A model generated the notes under the pieces. That model ran no database searches and was not told the origin of the DNA. It saw only the letters and a program-made list of their open reading frames with translations. Both the position numbers and the translations under genes were made by a program. 64,000 nt of DNA from Candidatus Pacearchaeota archaeon (GTDB lineage: Archaea; Nanobdellota; Nanobdellia; Pacearchaeales; GW2011-AR1): positions 213,030 to 277,029 of the forward strand of contig JAAOYJ010000003.1 in NCBI GenBank assembly GCA_018221285.1, written 5' to 3'. Shown one piece after another: positions 17,947 to 26,176 of the stretch (position 1 is the stretch's first letter; the number at the start of each line of letters is the position of its first letter).

Positions 17947-18471
17947 ATGAATATAAGAAAAGAGCTCCTTAAAAATAACGTAATCTTATTATCGTTTAGT
18001 GATGCCGATTACAAAAAAGGAAGCATGGGGATCTTAAAGAATTTTTCAGGTCAAAAAGCTATCTACGTATCTCTGGCTGTATCTTTTCCATCAATTGATA
18101 CCAAACTTAAAAAAAATGGCATCAATACAGAGAAGATGCATTTTATTGATGTGGCTTCAGGGAAAGTTAAAGATCAAAAAGGGGCAAGATGCTACCACCT
18201 AAGTTCTGCGTCGGCATTAACAGAACTTTCCATTGTAATAGGCGACCTGTTAAAAGAAGGGTATACTTATCTCGTATTTGATTCTGTGACTAATCTTATG
18301 ATCTACAACAATCCTTCGAGAACAAAAAAGTTTGTTATAGATATTGTTAAGAAAATGAGGAGCGCCAAGACAAAAGGAATTTATTTCGCACTGAGAAGCA
18401 ATGTGACAGAAAATATAATCAAGGCTGTTGGAGCGTTTGTCGATAAATCAATTCAGATTAAATTGAAATAA
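17947..18471 (+). CDS. RecA/KaiC-like fold protein lacking Walker A
   Basis: A 174-residue cytoplasmic protein resembling the KaiC/RAD55-type RecA fold. The first strand (NVILLSFSDADYKKG) stands where a P-loop would be, but no GxxxxGK(S/T) is present. A YLVFDSVTNLM strand (about 115-125) matches the Walker B region of KaiC-like ATPases. It is therefore probably a non-hydrolysing partner or sensor. It is convergent with, and only two bases from, an intact KaiC-like ATPase at 18474-19343. Function unknown. Confidence 0.6.
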   Translation: MNIRKELLKNNVILLSFSDADYKKGSMGILKNFSGQKAIYVSLAVSFPSIDTKLKKNGINTEKMHFIDVASGKVKDQKGARCYHLSSASALTELSIVIGDLLKEGYTYLVFDSVTNLMIYNNPSRTKKFVIDIVKKMRSAKTKGIYFALRSNVTENIIKAVGAFVDKSIQIKLK

Positions 18472-18473
18472 CA

Positions 18474-19343
18474 TTATTTTTTATCAAAATTATATTCAAA
18501 GATGTCTTGAGTAGGATAAGCCTTTATCCCTGTTTCCCCGATCATTATTGGGAATATCTTTTGGGTGTGCTTTGTTCCCCTCATCTTAGCAATTTGTATC
18601 GCCCGAATCATAACGTTTTCCCTAATAACATTGTATAAATAGATAATTGCATCAGCCATAAAACCCATTATCGAAGATTTAAAGTGTTCTATCGAAGGAT
18701 TTTCCTCTGCAATAACAACTGTCGTAGCATCCCAACTTTCAATCATCGTGAAAAGATCAACTAACTTCCTTCTTTGGTCAGCTTCACGATCAAATAAAAC
18801 TGTATAAGCAGAAAGAGAATCGATTACAATTCTTTTACCATTTACTTGAATTAATTCTTGCCCAATTGCTCCACCACCACTCTCAACTATTTCAACCATC
18901 TCTTCTGGATCATATTCGATAAAAACAAATCTCCCTTCTGACTCTAATTTGGTAAGGTCCCAACCAAACCTCAACATATGTTTATAGAATTTTGCTTTGT
19001 TTTCTTCAAAAGAAATATACACACCAGTCTCATTAAATTTTGTAATCCCTTCCATTAAAAATTGCATTCCAAAAATAGTCTTCCCAGAACCTCCGCCCCC
19101 ACTCACCAACACCGCACTCTTCTTTTCAAAACCCCCTTCCATAACTTCATCTAAATCTGTTATCCCAGAAGTAACCCTTTCAATCACACCAGTAGTAGCA
19201 ACAGGAGCCGCCTTTACAACAACTTTCTTCACAACAGGCAAAGCCTTCTTCACTGCAACTTTTTTAACCACAGCAACCTTTTTCACAGCCACGGCTTTTT
19301 TCTTTATATCCTTCGGGGTACTCACCACTTTTTTCACAGCCAT
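18474..19343 (-). CDS. KaiC/RAD55-like ATPase with Lys/Ala/Val-rich N-terminal tail
   Basis: RecA-superfamily ATPase. Walker A is GGGGSGKT (about residues 84-91), Walker B is the RIVIDSLSAY region, and the GITDLDEVMEGGF opening is typical of KaiC/RAD55-like single-domain proteins (signal transduction or DNA transactions). Residues 1-50 are an unusual tail of repeated KKxAV/VKK units, like histone H1 or eukaryotic-type lysine-rich tails, and could bind DNA, RNA or acidic partners. The ATPase domain is of normal length (about 240 residues). It is convergent with a degenerate homologue at 17947. Confidence 0.85.
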   Translation of the reverse strand: MAVKKVVSTPKDIKKKAVAVKKVAVVKKVAVKKALPVVKKVVVKAAPVATTGVIERVTSGITDLDEVMEGGFEKKSAVLVSGGGGSGKTIFGMQFLMEGITKFNETGVYISFEENKAKFYKHMLRFGWDLTKLESEGRFVFIEYDPEEMVEIVESGGGAIGQELIQVNGKRIVIDSLSAYTVLFDREADQRRKLVDLFTMIESWDATTVVIAEENPSIEHFKSSIMGFMADAIIYLYNVIRENVMIRAIQIAKMRGTKHTQKIFPIMIGETGIKAYPTQDIFEYNFDKK

Positions 19344-19414
19344 ATCTTAAATATGGAATTCTTATTTAAATAACTTTTCATTAAATTTATTAACCCTTTT
19401 TCTTTTATTCCTAT

Positions 19415-20719
19415 ATGAAATTAAAGATAACAATTATGTTTCTCTTACTTCTACTACCTTTAGCATCAGCAGTTGAATTCGACATGAAATCAAACTTTAG
19501 CAAGGGAGAGACATTGATTACAAAAATTTCAGGGAACTTCCAAAAACCACCTTTCAAAGGAACAACTAAATTTTATAGAGGGCATGTAAGAGTTCCTATA
19601 GATCCTTCTATCCTGAAGATAAACGATGAGTTTTACATTTATGCACAACTTCCAGAGAACGAAGCTAATTATTCATTAGTTATTGAGGATGCGAAGTATT
19701 ATGTTGGAAGCCTAATCAGCGAGGACGATTTAGTACAAAACTTCTCAATCTCAAATAATCTGGCAGATTTCTCAGTAGACCCTGGGGTTGTCATAACAGA
19801 TAAAGATTTCTCGCTTGAGGTACAAAACCTGCAAGATTCTAAACTAACAATACAAATTTTAACATCTCCTCTTGAGATTGATGAAGGAAATAGTGAGACT
19901 GGTTTTTTTGCCTCTCTTCTCGAAGAAGAAAGTGGAGAAACTAAAGTTGTGCAAGGAGACGCTTCAGTAACACTCAAGTCAGGAGAAATAGAAAAAATAA
20001 AATTCAAATTAGAAGATATAGAAAATCCTGTCTTGAAAACTATCACTCTCTCGTCAGAAAATACAGAATACGAAATCCCTGTTTATGTTTTTCTAAACGA
20101 GTCATCTAAAAAAGATAAGAAAAGAAAATTTGATTTTGACATGCCAGAGTTGGAATTCACAATGTCCACAAATTCAAATCTTACGAAAATAGTTTACCTA
20201 ATTAATGAAGGAGAAGACGATTTAGAAAACATTACACTTTCAATTTCTGAATCTCTTGAACCTTATATGACATTATTAACAACAGAGATAGAAGACTTGA
20301 AAGAGGACGAGCAGGAGAAGATAGAATTATATTTTCAATCTGGAGACTATGATCTAGATCTTGTTGAGGGGCAGATTAAAGCAAAGGAATCTTATGAGGG
20401 AGAACAGGATGTATATGCTTACATAGGGGTTTCTTTTGATATTTTAGAAAGTTATACTGAAGAGCCGGGTGCTAAAACCTGCTTAGAAGTCGGAGGAACG
20501 ATTTGCACTCATGATCAAAAATGCGACAGCGACGAGATTAACGCAAAAGACGATAAATGCTGTTTAACAGAATGCCAGGAAATCGGAAGCGACACAAGCG
20601 GAAAAATAATTGGTTGGGCAATAGTCATAATAGTTTTAGGATTCTTAGCATGGTTCTTCAAGTTCAAATACAAAGGAGCCAAAGGGGATATCAGTTTATT
20701 TAAGAGAAAGAAGAAGTGA
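19415..20719 (+). CDS. Membrane-anchored beta-rich surface protein with cysteine module
   Basis: A 434-residue exported protein. It has a signal peptide (1-19, ending ASA), beta-rich domains (about 20-345, including a CARDB-like part with EDDLENITLSISE), then a juxtamembrane cysteine module (C-x3-GGTIC ... CC-x3-C, about 356-391), one membrane helix (about 400-418) and a Lys/Arg-rich cytoplasmic end. The cysteine module is close to those of the protein at 15789. Function unknown; structural or adhesive role inferred from the architecture. Confidence 0.75.
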   Translation: MKLKITIMFLLLLLPLASAVEFDMKSNFSKGETLITKISGNFQKPPFKGTTKFYRGHVRVPIDPSILKINDEFYIYAQLPENEANYSLVIEDAKYYVGSLISEDDLVQNFSISNNLADFSVDPGVVITDKDFSLEVQNLQDSKLTIQILTSPLEIDEGNSETGFFASLLEEESGETKVVQGDASVTLKSGEIEKIKFKLEDIENPVLKTITLSSENTEYEIPVYVFLNESSKKDKKRKFDFDMPELEFTMSTNSNLTKIVYLINEGEDDLENITLSISESLEPYMTLLTTEIEDLKEDEQEKIELYFQSGDYDLDLVEGQIKAKESYEGEQDVYAYIGVSFDILESYTEEPGAKTCLEVGGTICTHDQKCDSDEINAKDDKCCLTECQEIGSDTSGKIIGWAIVIIVLGFLAWFFKFKYKGAKGDISLFKRKKK

Positions 20720-20722
20720 TTA

Positions 20723-20953
20723 TTAACATTCAGAATATGATGGAGTGATAATAGATTTCAACTCTAGATAAATTTTATCTTTAAAAGTTACTCTAGACCT
20801 TGCCTGAAAGGTTCCACTAGAAAATCTACACATCCCAGACACCATTGTAGAAAGTTTATATTCTAATACTTTATTATTTGCTATCTCTGCCTTCTCTTTA
20901 ATATGATTCAAAACATTACATCCAATTTGTTTCAAAAGACCTTTACTTTTCAT
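20723..20953 (-). CDS. Small hypothetical protein
   Basis: A 76-residue protein without recognised domains. It has four cysteines (including the penultimate-to-last SEC end), a Lys-rich N-terminal helix (MKSKGLLKQIGCNVLNHIKEKAE) and a beta-type C-terminal half. It is convergent with the surface protein gene that ends four bases away. Coding status is probable but unproven. Confidence 0.45.
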   Translation of the reverse strand: MKSKGLLKQIGCNVLNHIKEKAEIANNKVLEYKLSTMVSGMCRFSSGTFQARSRVTFKDKIYLELKSIITPSYSEC

Positions 20954-21001
20954 ATATTAATTAATAACAATTAGTATTTAATTATTTTTATCTTCCAGAA
21001 T

Positions 21002-21511
21002 CTATTTCCCCTTCATCTTCTCAAACTCTTCCTCTCCCATAACTTCCTTCAACTTGTTCTCTAACATTGTTCTTTCTACTTGTAGAACTCTCGCGATTTC
21101 ATCGTATCCATGAAGCCTTCGAACAAGTTCATTCATAATATCTCCCCATCCATTGTTTGTCAATGCAATTAATTCAGGAGAAACTATTTCAATATGTGCT
21201 GGCATATATTTGAACATTAATATAACAAGATTCAAAATATCTTCAACCTCCACCTCCACCTCTGCGAAATTAGTATAAAACCCTTTAATAGAAGTCATTT
21301 GATCTTTGTCAAAATTCTTCAAGTTCTTCGTAGAATCTTCTAACTTCTTTGCCTCACTAATCCTCTTTCTTTTGACCTCAACATGCTTCTCCTCGTCAAT
21401 TTGTTTAATCAAATTTTCAAGAGTTTCATTAAGATGCTTCGGAGGCTTGCCTAAAACTTCAAGTATCATAACTGCCCGAATTCCTTTTGTTTCTTGTTCA
21501 CTCAAACTCAT
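21002..21511 (-). CDS. Hypothetical helical protein
   Basis: A 169-residue, largely alpha-helical, charged cytoplasmic protein. The middle (about 50-75) is Lys/Glu-rich and may form a coiled coil. The central part contains a hydrophobic segment (ILNLVILMFKYMPAHIEIVSPE), and the C-terminal helix ends VMGEEEFEKMKGK. The start region overlaps the stop of the lamin-tail gene by 14 bases, so the two are co-transcribed. No family was recognised. Confidence 0.7.
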   Translation of the reverse strand: MSLSEQETKGIRAVMILEVLGKPPKHLNETLENLIKQIDEEKHVEVKRKRISEAKKLEDSTKNLKNFDKDQMTSIKGFYTNFAEVEVEVEDILNLVILMFKYMPAHIEIVSPELIALTNNGWGDIMNELVRRLHGYDEIARVLQVERTMLENKLKEVMGEEEFEKMKGK

Positions 21512-22145
21512 TTTTGTTATATGTGCTTTTTATAATAAACAAAACAATCAGCAAAATACAAAATCCGATAAATCCGTAAAGAGCATAATCGCTTTTGTCT
21601 AAGTTTTTCTTGTCCTTTTCGCTTTTTATATCTTTTGCACCAAGCGATATAACTTGAGGCTCTGGCTGAGCAGTTGGAGTTTCCTGAACCACATTATTTG
21701 TCAATTGAATCTCTGAATCACTCTCGTCTTGATCTTCCTCTTTCTTACAATCATTTTTCCCATCTTTTGTCTCCTCGACAAATTCCCAATCTTTACTACA
21801 ATAACTCCAAGCAAAATCATCATTCGCACCATCATCAACCACATCAGTTTCATCCACAAGCTCGCCATCTTTATACAGAAAAATTCCCTCGTCTTTATTA
21901 TCTAACCACTGCTTGTCAAAAGTATAAACATAATATTTTGAAAAACTTCCACTCAACACAATCTCATCTCCGTCGTTGTTCACCAACTTATAACCCTCCA
22001 AATCAATATCTCCCCGATCATACAATTCAACCCATTCATTACCTGTATCAGGCCCCTCCGGATTCGACTCAAACTCATTTATTCTTATCGCTGAGATGTT
22101 TGAGATTAAGATAATTAAGAGAAGTGGTAATAGTATTCTTTTCAT
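21498..22145 (-). CDS. Exported lamin-tail domain protein with C-terminal anchor
   Basis: A 215-residue protein with a signal peptide (1-19) directly followed by a lamin-tail (LTD) domain: IRINEFESNPEGPDTGNEWVELYD is the hallmark opening, and GYKLVNNDGDEIVL, YVYTF and a W-containing end strand follow (to about 130). An acidic/Thr linker, one membrane helix (about 186-206) and a short tail complete it. In prokaryotes, LTD domains occur on exported proteins, often next to nucleases or in surface proteins, and are thought to bind ligands. The overlapping downstream gene encodes a helical cytoplasmic protein. Confidence 0.8.
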   Translation of the reverse strand: MKRILLPLLLIILISNISAIRINEFESNPEGPDTGNEWVELYDRGDIDLEGYKLVNNDGDEIVLSGSFSKYYVYTFDKQWLDNKDEGIFLYKDGELVDETDVVDDGANDDFAWSYCSKDWEFVEETKDGKNDCKKEEDQDESDSEIQLTNNVVQETPTAQPEPQVISLGAKDIKSEKDKKNLDKSDYALYGFIGFCILLIVLFIIKSTYNKNEFE

Positions 22146-22196
22146 ATAATCCTAAGTGAAGAATTTGTTTTAAGTTTTATTGTGATGAATTTCTAG

Positions 22197-22345
22197 ATTA
22201 AATTGCTCGCTTCCGCGAGATTGATGTAAACTACTAACAAAAATAACTCTAAGCTCAATGTATGATACGAAGTTATTTCATTAACAACCTCTTTTAGTGG
22301 AACATCATGCGGGACGCTGATATGAAGCCATCAACCATGAGCATA
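22197..22345. repeat. Intergenic repeat, copy B
   Basis: The gap between two minus-strand genes holds no gene that I can support. The palindromic block 22206-22225 (CTCGC...GCGAG followed by ATTGAT) recurs at 34415-34434 with one mismatch in 20. It belongs to the dispersed intergenic repeat set of this window. Confidence 0.5.
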
Positions 22346-22351
22346 GCGAAT

Positions 22352-22894
22352 CTATTTCTTAAACAACTTAACATACCTCTCTCTAAAATCAACATATTCC
22401 ACGTTTATCTTTCTACCTTCTTTCACAGCTTTAGCAATCAAGATCTTAGAGAATATACCTTTATTCAAGTACCAAGCACATTTTTCTTTTTCTATTTTTG
22501 AAAGAATGCCATTAATCTTAACTTCAACACCAATTACTTCGTGACCTTTTTTGCCCTTTTTCTTAAACGAAATAAAATCTGGAAACCCTGTTCCAACAAT
22601 TAACATCTTCTTGAAGGGATTATATTTCCTTTTCGCCTTAACAATTTTACCCTCATCTAGATCAACATTATTAGTCCATTTGTCCATAATCCATCCTTGG
22701 GCTTCAAGCTCAGCTCTAACTTTTAATTCAAACCTTGCCCCACGCGCCCTCGACGTCCGCCCCTTTTTTATCTCAGACTTTTTCTTAGATTTCGGAACCC
22801 CTTTTTCATCCCATGAAGTTTCATACTTCTCGCTTCCAGCCTTTCTAATCTTCTCCATGATTTTCTTTTTACGCTCTTTTTTTATCCTCTTCAT
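22352..22894 (-). CDS. PD-(D/E)XK superfamily nuclease-like protein
   Basis: A 180-residue protein with the restriction-endonuclease fold signature: E56 in GARFELKVRAELEAQGW, PD at 105-106 (GTGFPDFISF) and ExK at 124-126 (GVEVK). The order E...PD...ExK resembles Holliday-junction-resolvase-like and VRR-type nucleases. The first 50 residues are a Lys/Arg-rich extension that may help DNA binding. No methylase or partner gene is adjacent. A DNA-repair or recombination nuclease is likely; an orphan restriction enzyme is possible. Confidence 0.75.
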   Translation of the reverse strand: MKRIKKERKKKIMEKIRKAGSEKYETSWDEKGVPKSKKKSEIKKGRTSRARGARFELKVRAELEAQGWIMDKWTNNVDLDEGKIVKAKRKYNPFKKMLIVGTGFPDFISFKKKGKKGHEVIGVEVKINGILSKIEKEKCAWYLNKGIFSKILIAKAVKEGRKINVEYVDFRERYVKLFKK

Positions 22895-22929
22895 ATACCA
22901 AATTATTCACAGAAGTATATTAATTTATT

Positions 22930-23085
22930 GGCTTACTTCGTTCGCTTATGAGTTGCTCGGTTCAAGATTTCATCAAGGAACCTCGCTTAGAAATTTGCTA
23001 AGACGATAATAATTTTCTAACGGAGAAATCTGACAGCGTCGATTTCGTAGCAATTATCTCTTCTGAACAAAACGAGGCTACTTTC
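22930..23085. repeat. Intergenic repeat-like region, copy C
   Basis: The gap contains the short GAGTTGCTC core and the motifs CTTCGTTCGC and GAAATCTGACAGCG, in the style of the other intergenic repeats, but it is more diverged. No gene is seen. Confidence 0.35.
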
Positions 23086-23089
23086 TATT

Positions 23090-23710
23090 TTAATACTTTT
23101 TCCAAAAGTAAAATCCAATTAATCCGAGAACAAATAAAATTCCTCCAATCCAGTCAGAAGTATTCTGAGCCATATCCTCGACGGCATTTCCAGTTATGTT
23201 AGGTGATAAAAAAAATATGCTTACAATTAATCCTAAACTTGCAAGTACAGGGATAACTCTATCTTCAATTCCTTTTTGAGAGGGATTTCTTTCAAGAAAA
23301 TCTTCCACTCTCCTTCCTTCTCCATAACGATTTGCATCGTCCTGTCCAAGTTCTTGGATATCTTTTTTTGAGGCTTTTTGTAATCCTCTTTTTACAGATG
23401 GGTTTCCTCCCATCCCTAATTGTTCATAGATTTGGGCTCCTTTTAAGGCATAATGATGGACATGTTGTGCCCTACCTTTTTTAGTTGTTATTAATCCTCT
23501 TGCGATACCTAATGCATACCCTTTATCTTCTGGAGATGAATTTTGGGAATATTCTTTATTACCTATAATTTTTTTAGATTCTCTTAGCAATTCAGTGTCA
23601 TCTCTGTCAGAGCGTAAAAGATGTCTTTGAGAATCACCACCATCTCGCAACTGCATACCTTTTTCATACCCTTTCTTAAACTCCTTGGTCTTTGCAGATG
23701 TTTTACTCAT
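23090..23710 (-). CDS. Membrane protein with ITGNAV motif between two C-terminal helices
   Basis: A 206-residue protein. The first 140 residues are soluble, hydrophilic and His/Arg/Lys-rich, with no signal peptide, so this part probably faces the cytoplasm. A first membrane helix (about 149-166) is followed by SPNITGNAVEDMAQN and a second helix (about 184-202) with a KKY end. ITGNAV is the same motif as in the anchored surface proteins at 1945 and 39485, placed here in an extracellular loop. Function unknown. Confidence 0.7.
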   Translation of the reverse strand: MSKTSAKTKEFKKGYEKGMQLRDGGDSQRHLLRSDRDDTELLRESKKIIGNKEYSQNSSPEDKGYALGIARGLITTKKGRAQHVHHYALKGAQIYEQLGMGGNPSVKRGLQKASKKDIQELGQDDANRYGEGRRVEDFLERNPSQKGIEDRVIPVLASLGLIVSIFFLSPNITGNAVEDMAQNTSDWIGGILFVLGLIGFYFWKKY

Positions 23711-23756
23711 CCTCTATAAAATTAATTTAAGTTTATAATCTTTTCTAAGTTTTTAA

Positions 23757-23792
23757 TCAAATATCTCTCGCCTGTAACGTCCGCCGATTGTT
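23757..23792 (-). pseudogene. Remnant of a second histone gene (3' end only)
   Basis: Read on the minus strand, this piece encodes NNRRTLQARDI and a TGA stop. The nearby histone gene ends in NKRRTLQARDI and a TAG stop, with mostly synonymous codon differences. It lies about 40 bases downstream of that gene's stop and has no start or N-terminal part, so it looks like the leftover of a tandem histone duplication. Confidence 0.6.
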
Positions 23793-23832
23793 TGGCTTTA
23801 TGTCGATTTTAATCGATGTCTATGCAAATAAA

Positions 23833-24018
23833 CTATATGTCCCTCGCCTGCAACGTCCTTCGTTTATTCGCCCTCGCCCTTTCAATAGCATCCTTCAAAA
23901 TATCCTCAACTTTTTTCTCAAGAGCCATTCCAACTTCTTCTGCAACACTTGTGACTTCACCTTCCTTATCAAATTCCTTCACAACCTTCTTTATGTTTGA
24001 TTTAATTATCAGTGCCAT
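23833..24018 (-). CDS. Archaeal histone-fold protein
   Basis: A 61-residue DNA-binding protein with the histone fold: a first helix (IIKSNIKKVVKEF), a long middle helix (TSVAEEVGMALEKKVEDILKDAIERARANK) and the RRTLQARDI segment that matches the conserved K-T-(I/L)-x-A-x-D-(I/V) end of archaeal histones. The usual short C-terminal helix after ARDI is missing, which makes it slightly shorter than the 66-69 residues of typical family members. It starts at a TAATG junction with the upstream gene. A decayed extra copy of its 3' end lies just downstream. Confidence 0.8.
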   Translation of the reverse strand: MALIIKSNIKKVVKEFDKEGEVTSVAEEVGMALEKKVEDILKDAIERARANKRRTLQARDI

Positions 24019-24305
24019 TATTTTAACCTATCTATAACATTTTTTAAAATTGGTCCCAACCTTTCAACAATTTCTTCAAGATCTTTTTTCTGTTGTAGGG
24101 TTAATAATTCAAAGAACGTTTTTTCCCCAATTTCATTTTCGTTAAATTTCCCTTTGTATCCTTCTTTTCCCAATTGTCTTAATACTATATGATAAAATAT
24201 ATGGTATTTTGATAGGGCCTCTCCTGCTAGCATCTTTTTACCTCTAGAAGAAATTTTATCTTGGTCCTTTTTTCTATAATCACTTAATTGGTGTACGTTT
24301 GACAT
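24018..24305 (-). CDS. Hypothetical protein upstream of histone gene
   Basis: A 95-residue helical, charged protein with no recognised domain. It starts one base after the lysyl-tRNA synthetase... its ATG (24305) lies two bases before that gene's stop region on the same strand, and its stop shares one base with the histone start (TAATG), so the three genes form a unit. The C-terminal half (TLQQKKDLEEIVERLGPILKNVIDRLK) is amphipathic. It may partner the histone, which is inference from coupling only. Confidence 0.65.
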   Translation of the reverse strand: MSNVHQLSDYRKKDQDKISSRGKKMLAGEALSKYHIFYHIVLRQLGKEGYKGKFNENEIGEKTFFELLTLQQKKDLEEIVERLGPILKNVIDRLK

Positions 24306-24306
24306 C

Positions 24307-25803
24307 CTATTTAACCTGCCCCAACAATTTAATTAATTTACCTTTACCAATCATTAAAATCAAACTAGCTAATCTAGGACCTCTACTCTTTCCAATAAGA
24401 ACCTTATACGCAGCGTCGAAGAATTCTTTATTTTTCATCCCAAGCTTTTCACATATCCTATAAAATTCATTGAACAATTCTTCCTCGCTGAAGTCTTTGT
24501 TTTCCAAACTCTTCTTTAACTCTTTCATAGCTTCTTTCTCCCTACCTTCCAATCTTGCAGAAACTTTTGTCTTAACTTCAAACTTCATATCCTCTCCAGC
24601 ATATTTCTCTATCCAGTTCGCAACCTTTTTCGCCCTAACCTGCGATTCCTTGTTAAGCTCTTTTTCTTTCTTCAACTGAACAGAAGTAATCAAATGCCTA
24701 AATCCCATTTTTTCAGGCTTCTTCTTAGCAGGCTTTTTCACCTGAGACAATTCATAAATTCTTTTCTCTTGAGGATTGGCCTCTCCACCATAATATTTTT
24801 TTTCAAGTGCGTCATAATCTTCATAAATCTTGATTATATCATTATCGAAACTTATGTTGAATTCTTTACTTGGTCTTGTTCCCACAAAAAGATATCTTAT
24901 CACCTCCGGTTCATAAACTTCTTCTACCTCGTCGAGATTTAAAGCATTTCCTTGAGAACTTGAGAAATCCTTTCCACCCTTTAACCTTATCCATAAATAT
25001 ATGTAGTATAAAGGGACCCCATAATTAAAGACTTTCTTAACAATTTCTTTACCTGTCTCAAAGCTTCCTCCTGCTGCACTATGGTCTGCTCCTCCAGGCT
25101 CAAAATCAACCTTCTCATATTTCCACCTCATTGGCCAGTCAACCCTCCAAAGAACCTTGACAAACCCTTTCTTACGATAATCTATTTTATCTTTAAATCC
25201 ACATTTACATTCATATTCTATAAAATATCCTTTTGCACTAATAATCTTTGTAAAATCCTTTCCACACTTTTCACAATAAACAGTAACAGGCATCCAATCC
25301 TTTTTCAAAGGCTCTTTTCGATGTTTATTAAGAATCTTCATTATCTCTTTTCTTTTTTCAATAGCTACTTTTATCAATGACGCATACTTACATTTCTTAA
25401 ACATAACATTTTGCCTAATGAATTCTGGCTTAACTCCAACTTTCTTCAGAGAATTTTCAAATTCTTTCTCAAAGTGTTCCGCATAACTCTCGCCTTTTTT
25501 GAACGGAGAAGGAACTTCGCTTACAGGCATCCCAAGATACTTCTCGTATTTTTTATCAATTCCTACTGGAACTTTCCTAAATCTGTCATAATCATCCCAT
25601 GAATAAATGAATCTAACCTTTTTACCCTTATCTTGCAACGCTCTTACAACTAATTCTGTTGTTATAACTTCTCTAAAATTTCCAATATGAATTGTTCCAG
25701 AAGGAGTTATCCCTGAGGCACAAACATATTCTTTTTTATTTCCTTTTTCTTTGATTATCCTATCAGCAATCTGGTCCGCCCAAAAAAACTTTTCTTTCGC
25801 CAT
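24307..25803 (-). CDS. lysS: Lysyl-tRNA synthetase, class I
   Basis: Charges tRNA-Lys with lysine. It is the class I type found in most archaea: HIGN at residues 39-42 in a TPSGTIHIGNFRE context, a zinc-ribbon-like CxxC pair (YCEKCGKDF and ECKCGF, about 174-197), and a KMSKS-equivalent FSSSQGN near 283-289. The start at 25803 (MAKEKFFWAD) is preferred over the codon 15 bases upstream because conserved sequence begins here. The 498-residue length is normal. It is first in a unit with a 95-aa gene and the histone gene. Confidence 0.93.
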   Translation of the reverse strand: MAKEKFFWADQIADRIIKEKGNKKEYVCASGITPSGTIHIGNFREVITTELVVRALQDKGKKVRFIYSWDDYDRFRKVPVGIDKKYEKYLGMPVSEVPSPFKKGESYAEHFEKEFENSLKKVGVKPEFIRQNVMFKKCKYASLIKVAIEKRKEIMKILNKHRKEPLKKDWMPVTVYCEKCGKDFTKIISAKGYFIEYECKCGFKDKIDYRKKGFVKVLWRVDWPMRWKYEKVDFEPGGADHSAAGGSFETGKEIVKKVFNYGVPLYYIYLWIRLKGGKDFSSSQGNALNLDEVEEVYEPEVIRYLFVGTRPSKEFNISFDNDIIKIYEDYDALEKKYYGGEANPQEKRIYELSQVKKPAKKKPEKMGFRHLITSVQLKKEKELNKESQVRAKKVANWIEKYAGEDMKFEVKTKVSARLEGREKEAMKELKKSLENKDFSEEELFNEFYRICEKLGMKNKEFFDAAYKVLIGKSRGPRLASLILMIGKGKLIKLLGQVK

Positions 25804-25833
25804 CATAGAAAAAACCAAAGAATGTTTAAATAT

Positions 25834-26142
25834 TTACTCTTTCACTTCATCAAGAATTATTTTATCTTTGAATCCTCCTCGCTCTTCTGATTTCCTTTTT
25901 CTAATAGATTCTAGTTTATCTTTATCAAAGCCCTTGAATTCACAGATTGCATCAATAACTTCTAAAATATCTGCAAGTTCCTCTTTATCGTCCTCATTAA
26001 GAAACTCCCCAACTTCTTCCCTAAGTTTTTCCTTTAACTTCATCCAATATTCTTCTTCATCAGCAATATGTGTCAAAGGGGTTTTTCCTTTAGCCCTAAT
26101 TATCTCAGGAATTCTATCTCTTACTAATTTGTTATATCTCAT
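25834..26142 (-). CDS. MazG-like/PRA-PH-like NTP pyrophosphohydrolase (COG4997-like)
   Basis: A 102-residue predicted house-cleaning phosphatase. The start YNKLVRDRIPEII is the hallmark of phosphoribosyl-ATP pyrophosphohydrolase-like proteins. The metal-binding helix pair shows KLREEVGEFL and EELADILEVIDAI, with E-x3-E and E-x2-D patterns as in the all-alpha NTP pyrophosphatases. Likely removes non-canonical nucleotides. Another MazG-type gene is at 34625. Confidence 0.85.
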   Translation of the reverse strand: MRYNKLVRDRIPEIIRAKGKTPLTHIADEEEYWMKLKEKLREEVGEFLNEDDKEELADILEVIDAICEFKGFDKDKLESIRKRKSEERGGFKDKIILDEVKE

Positions 26143-26176
26143 AAGACTTCTTTATCTCCTAACTTTTTATATTTAC

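Noticed and set aside
21674-22114. 146-residue plus-strand frame
   Set aside because: It is antisense to the lamin-tail protein gene and rich in His, Ser and Pro as expected of a shadow.
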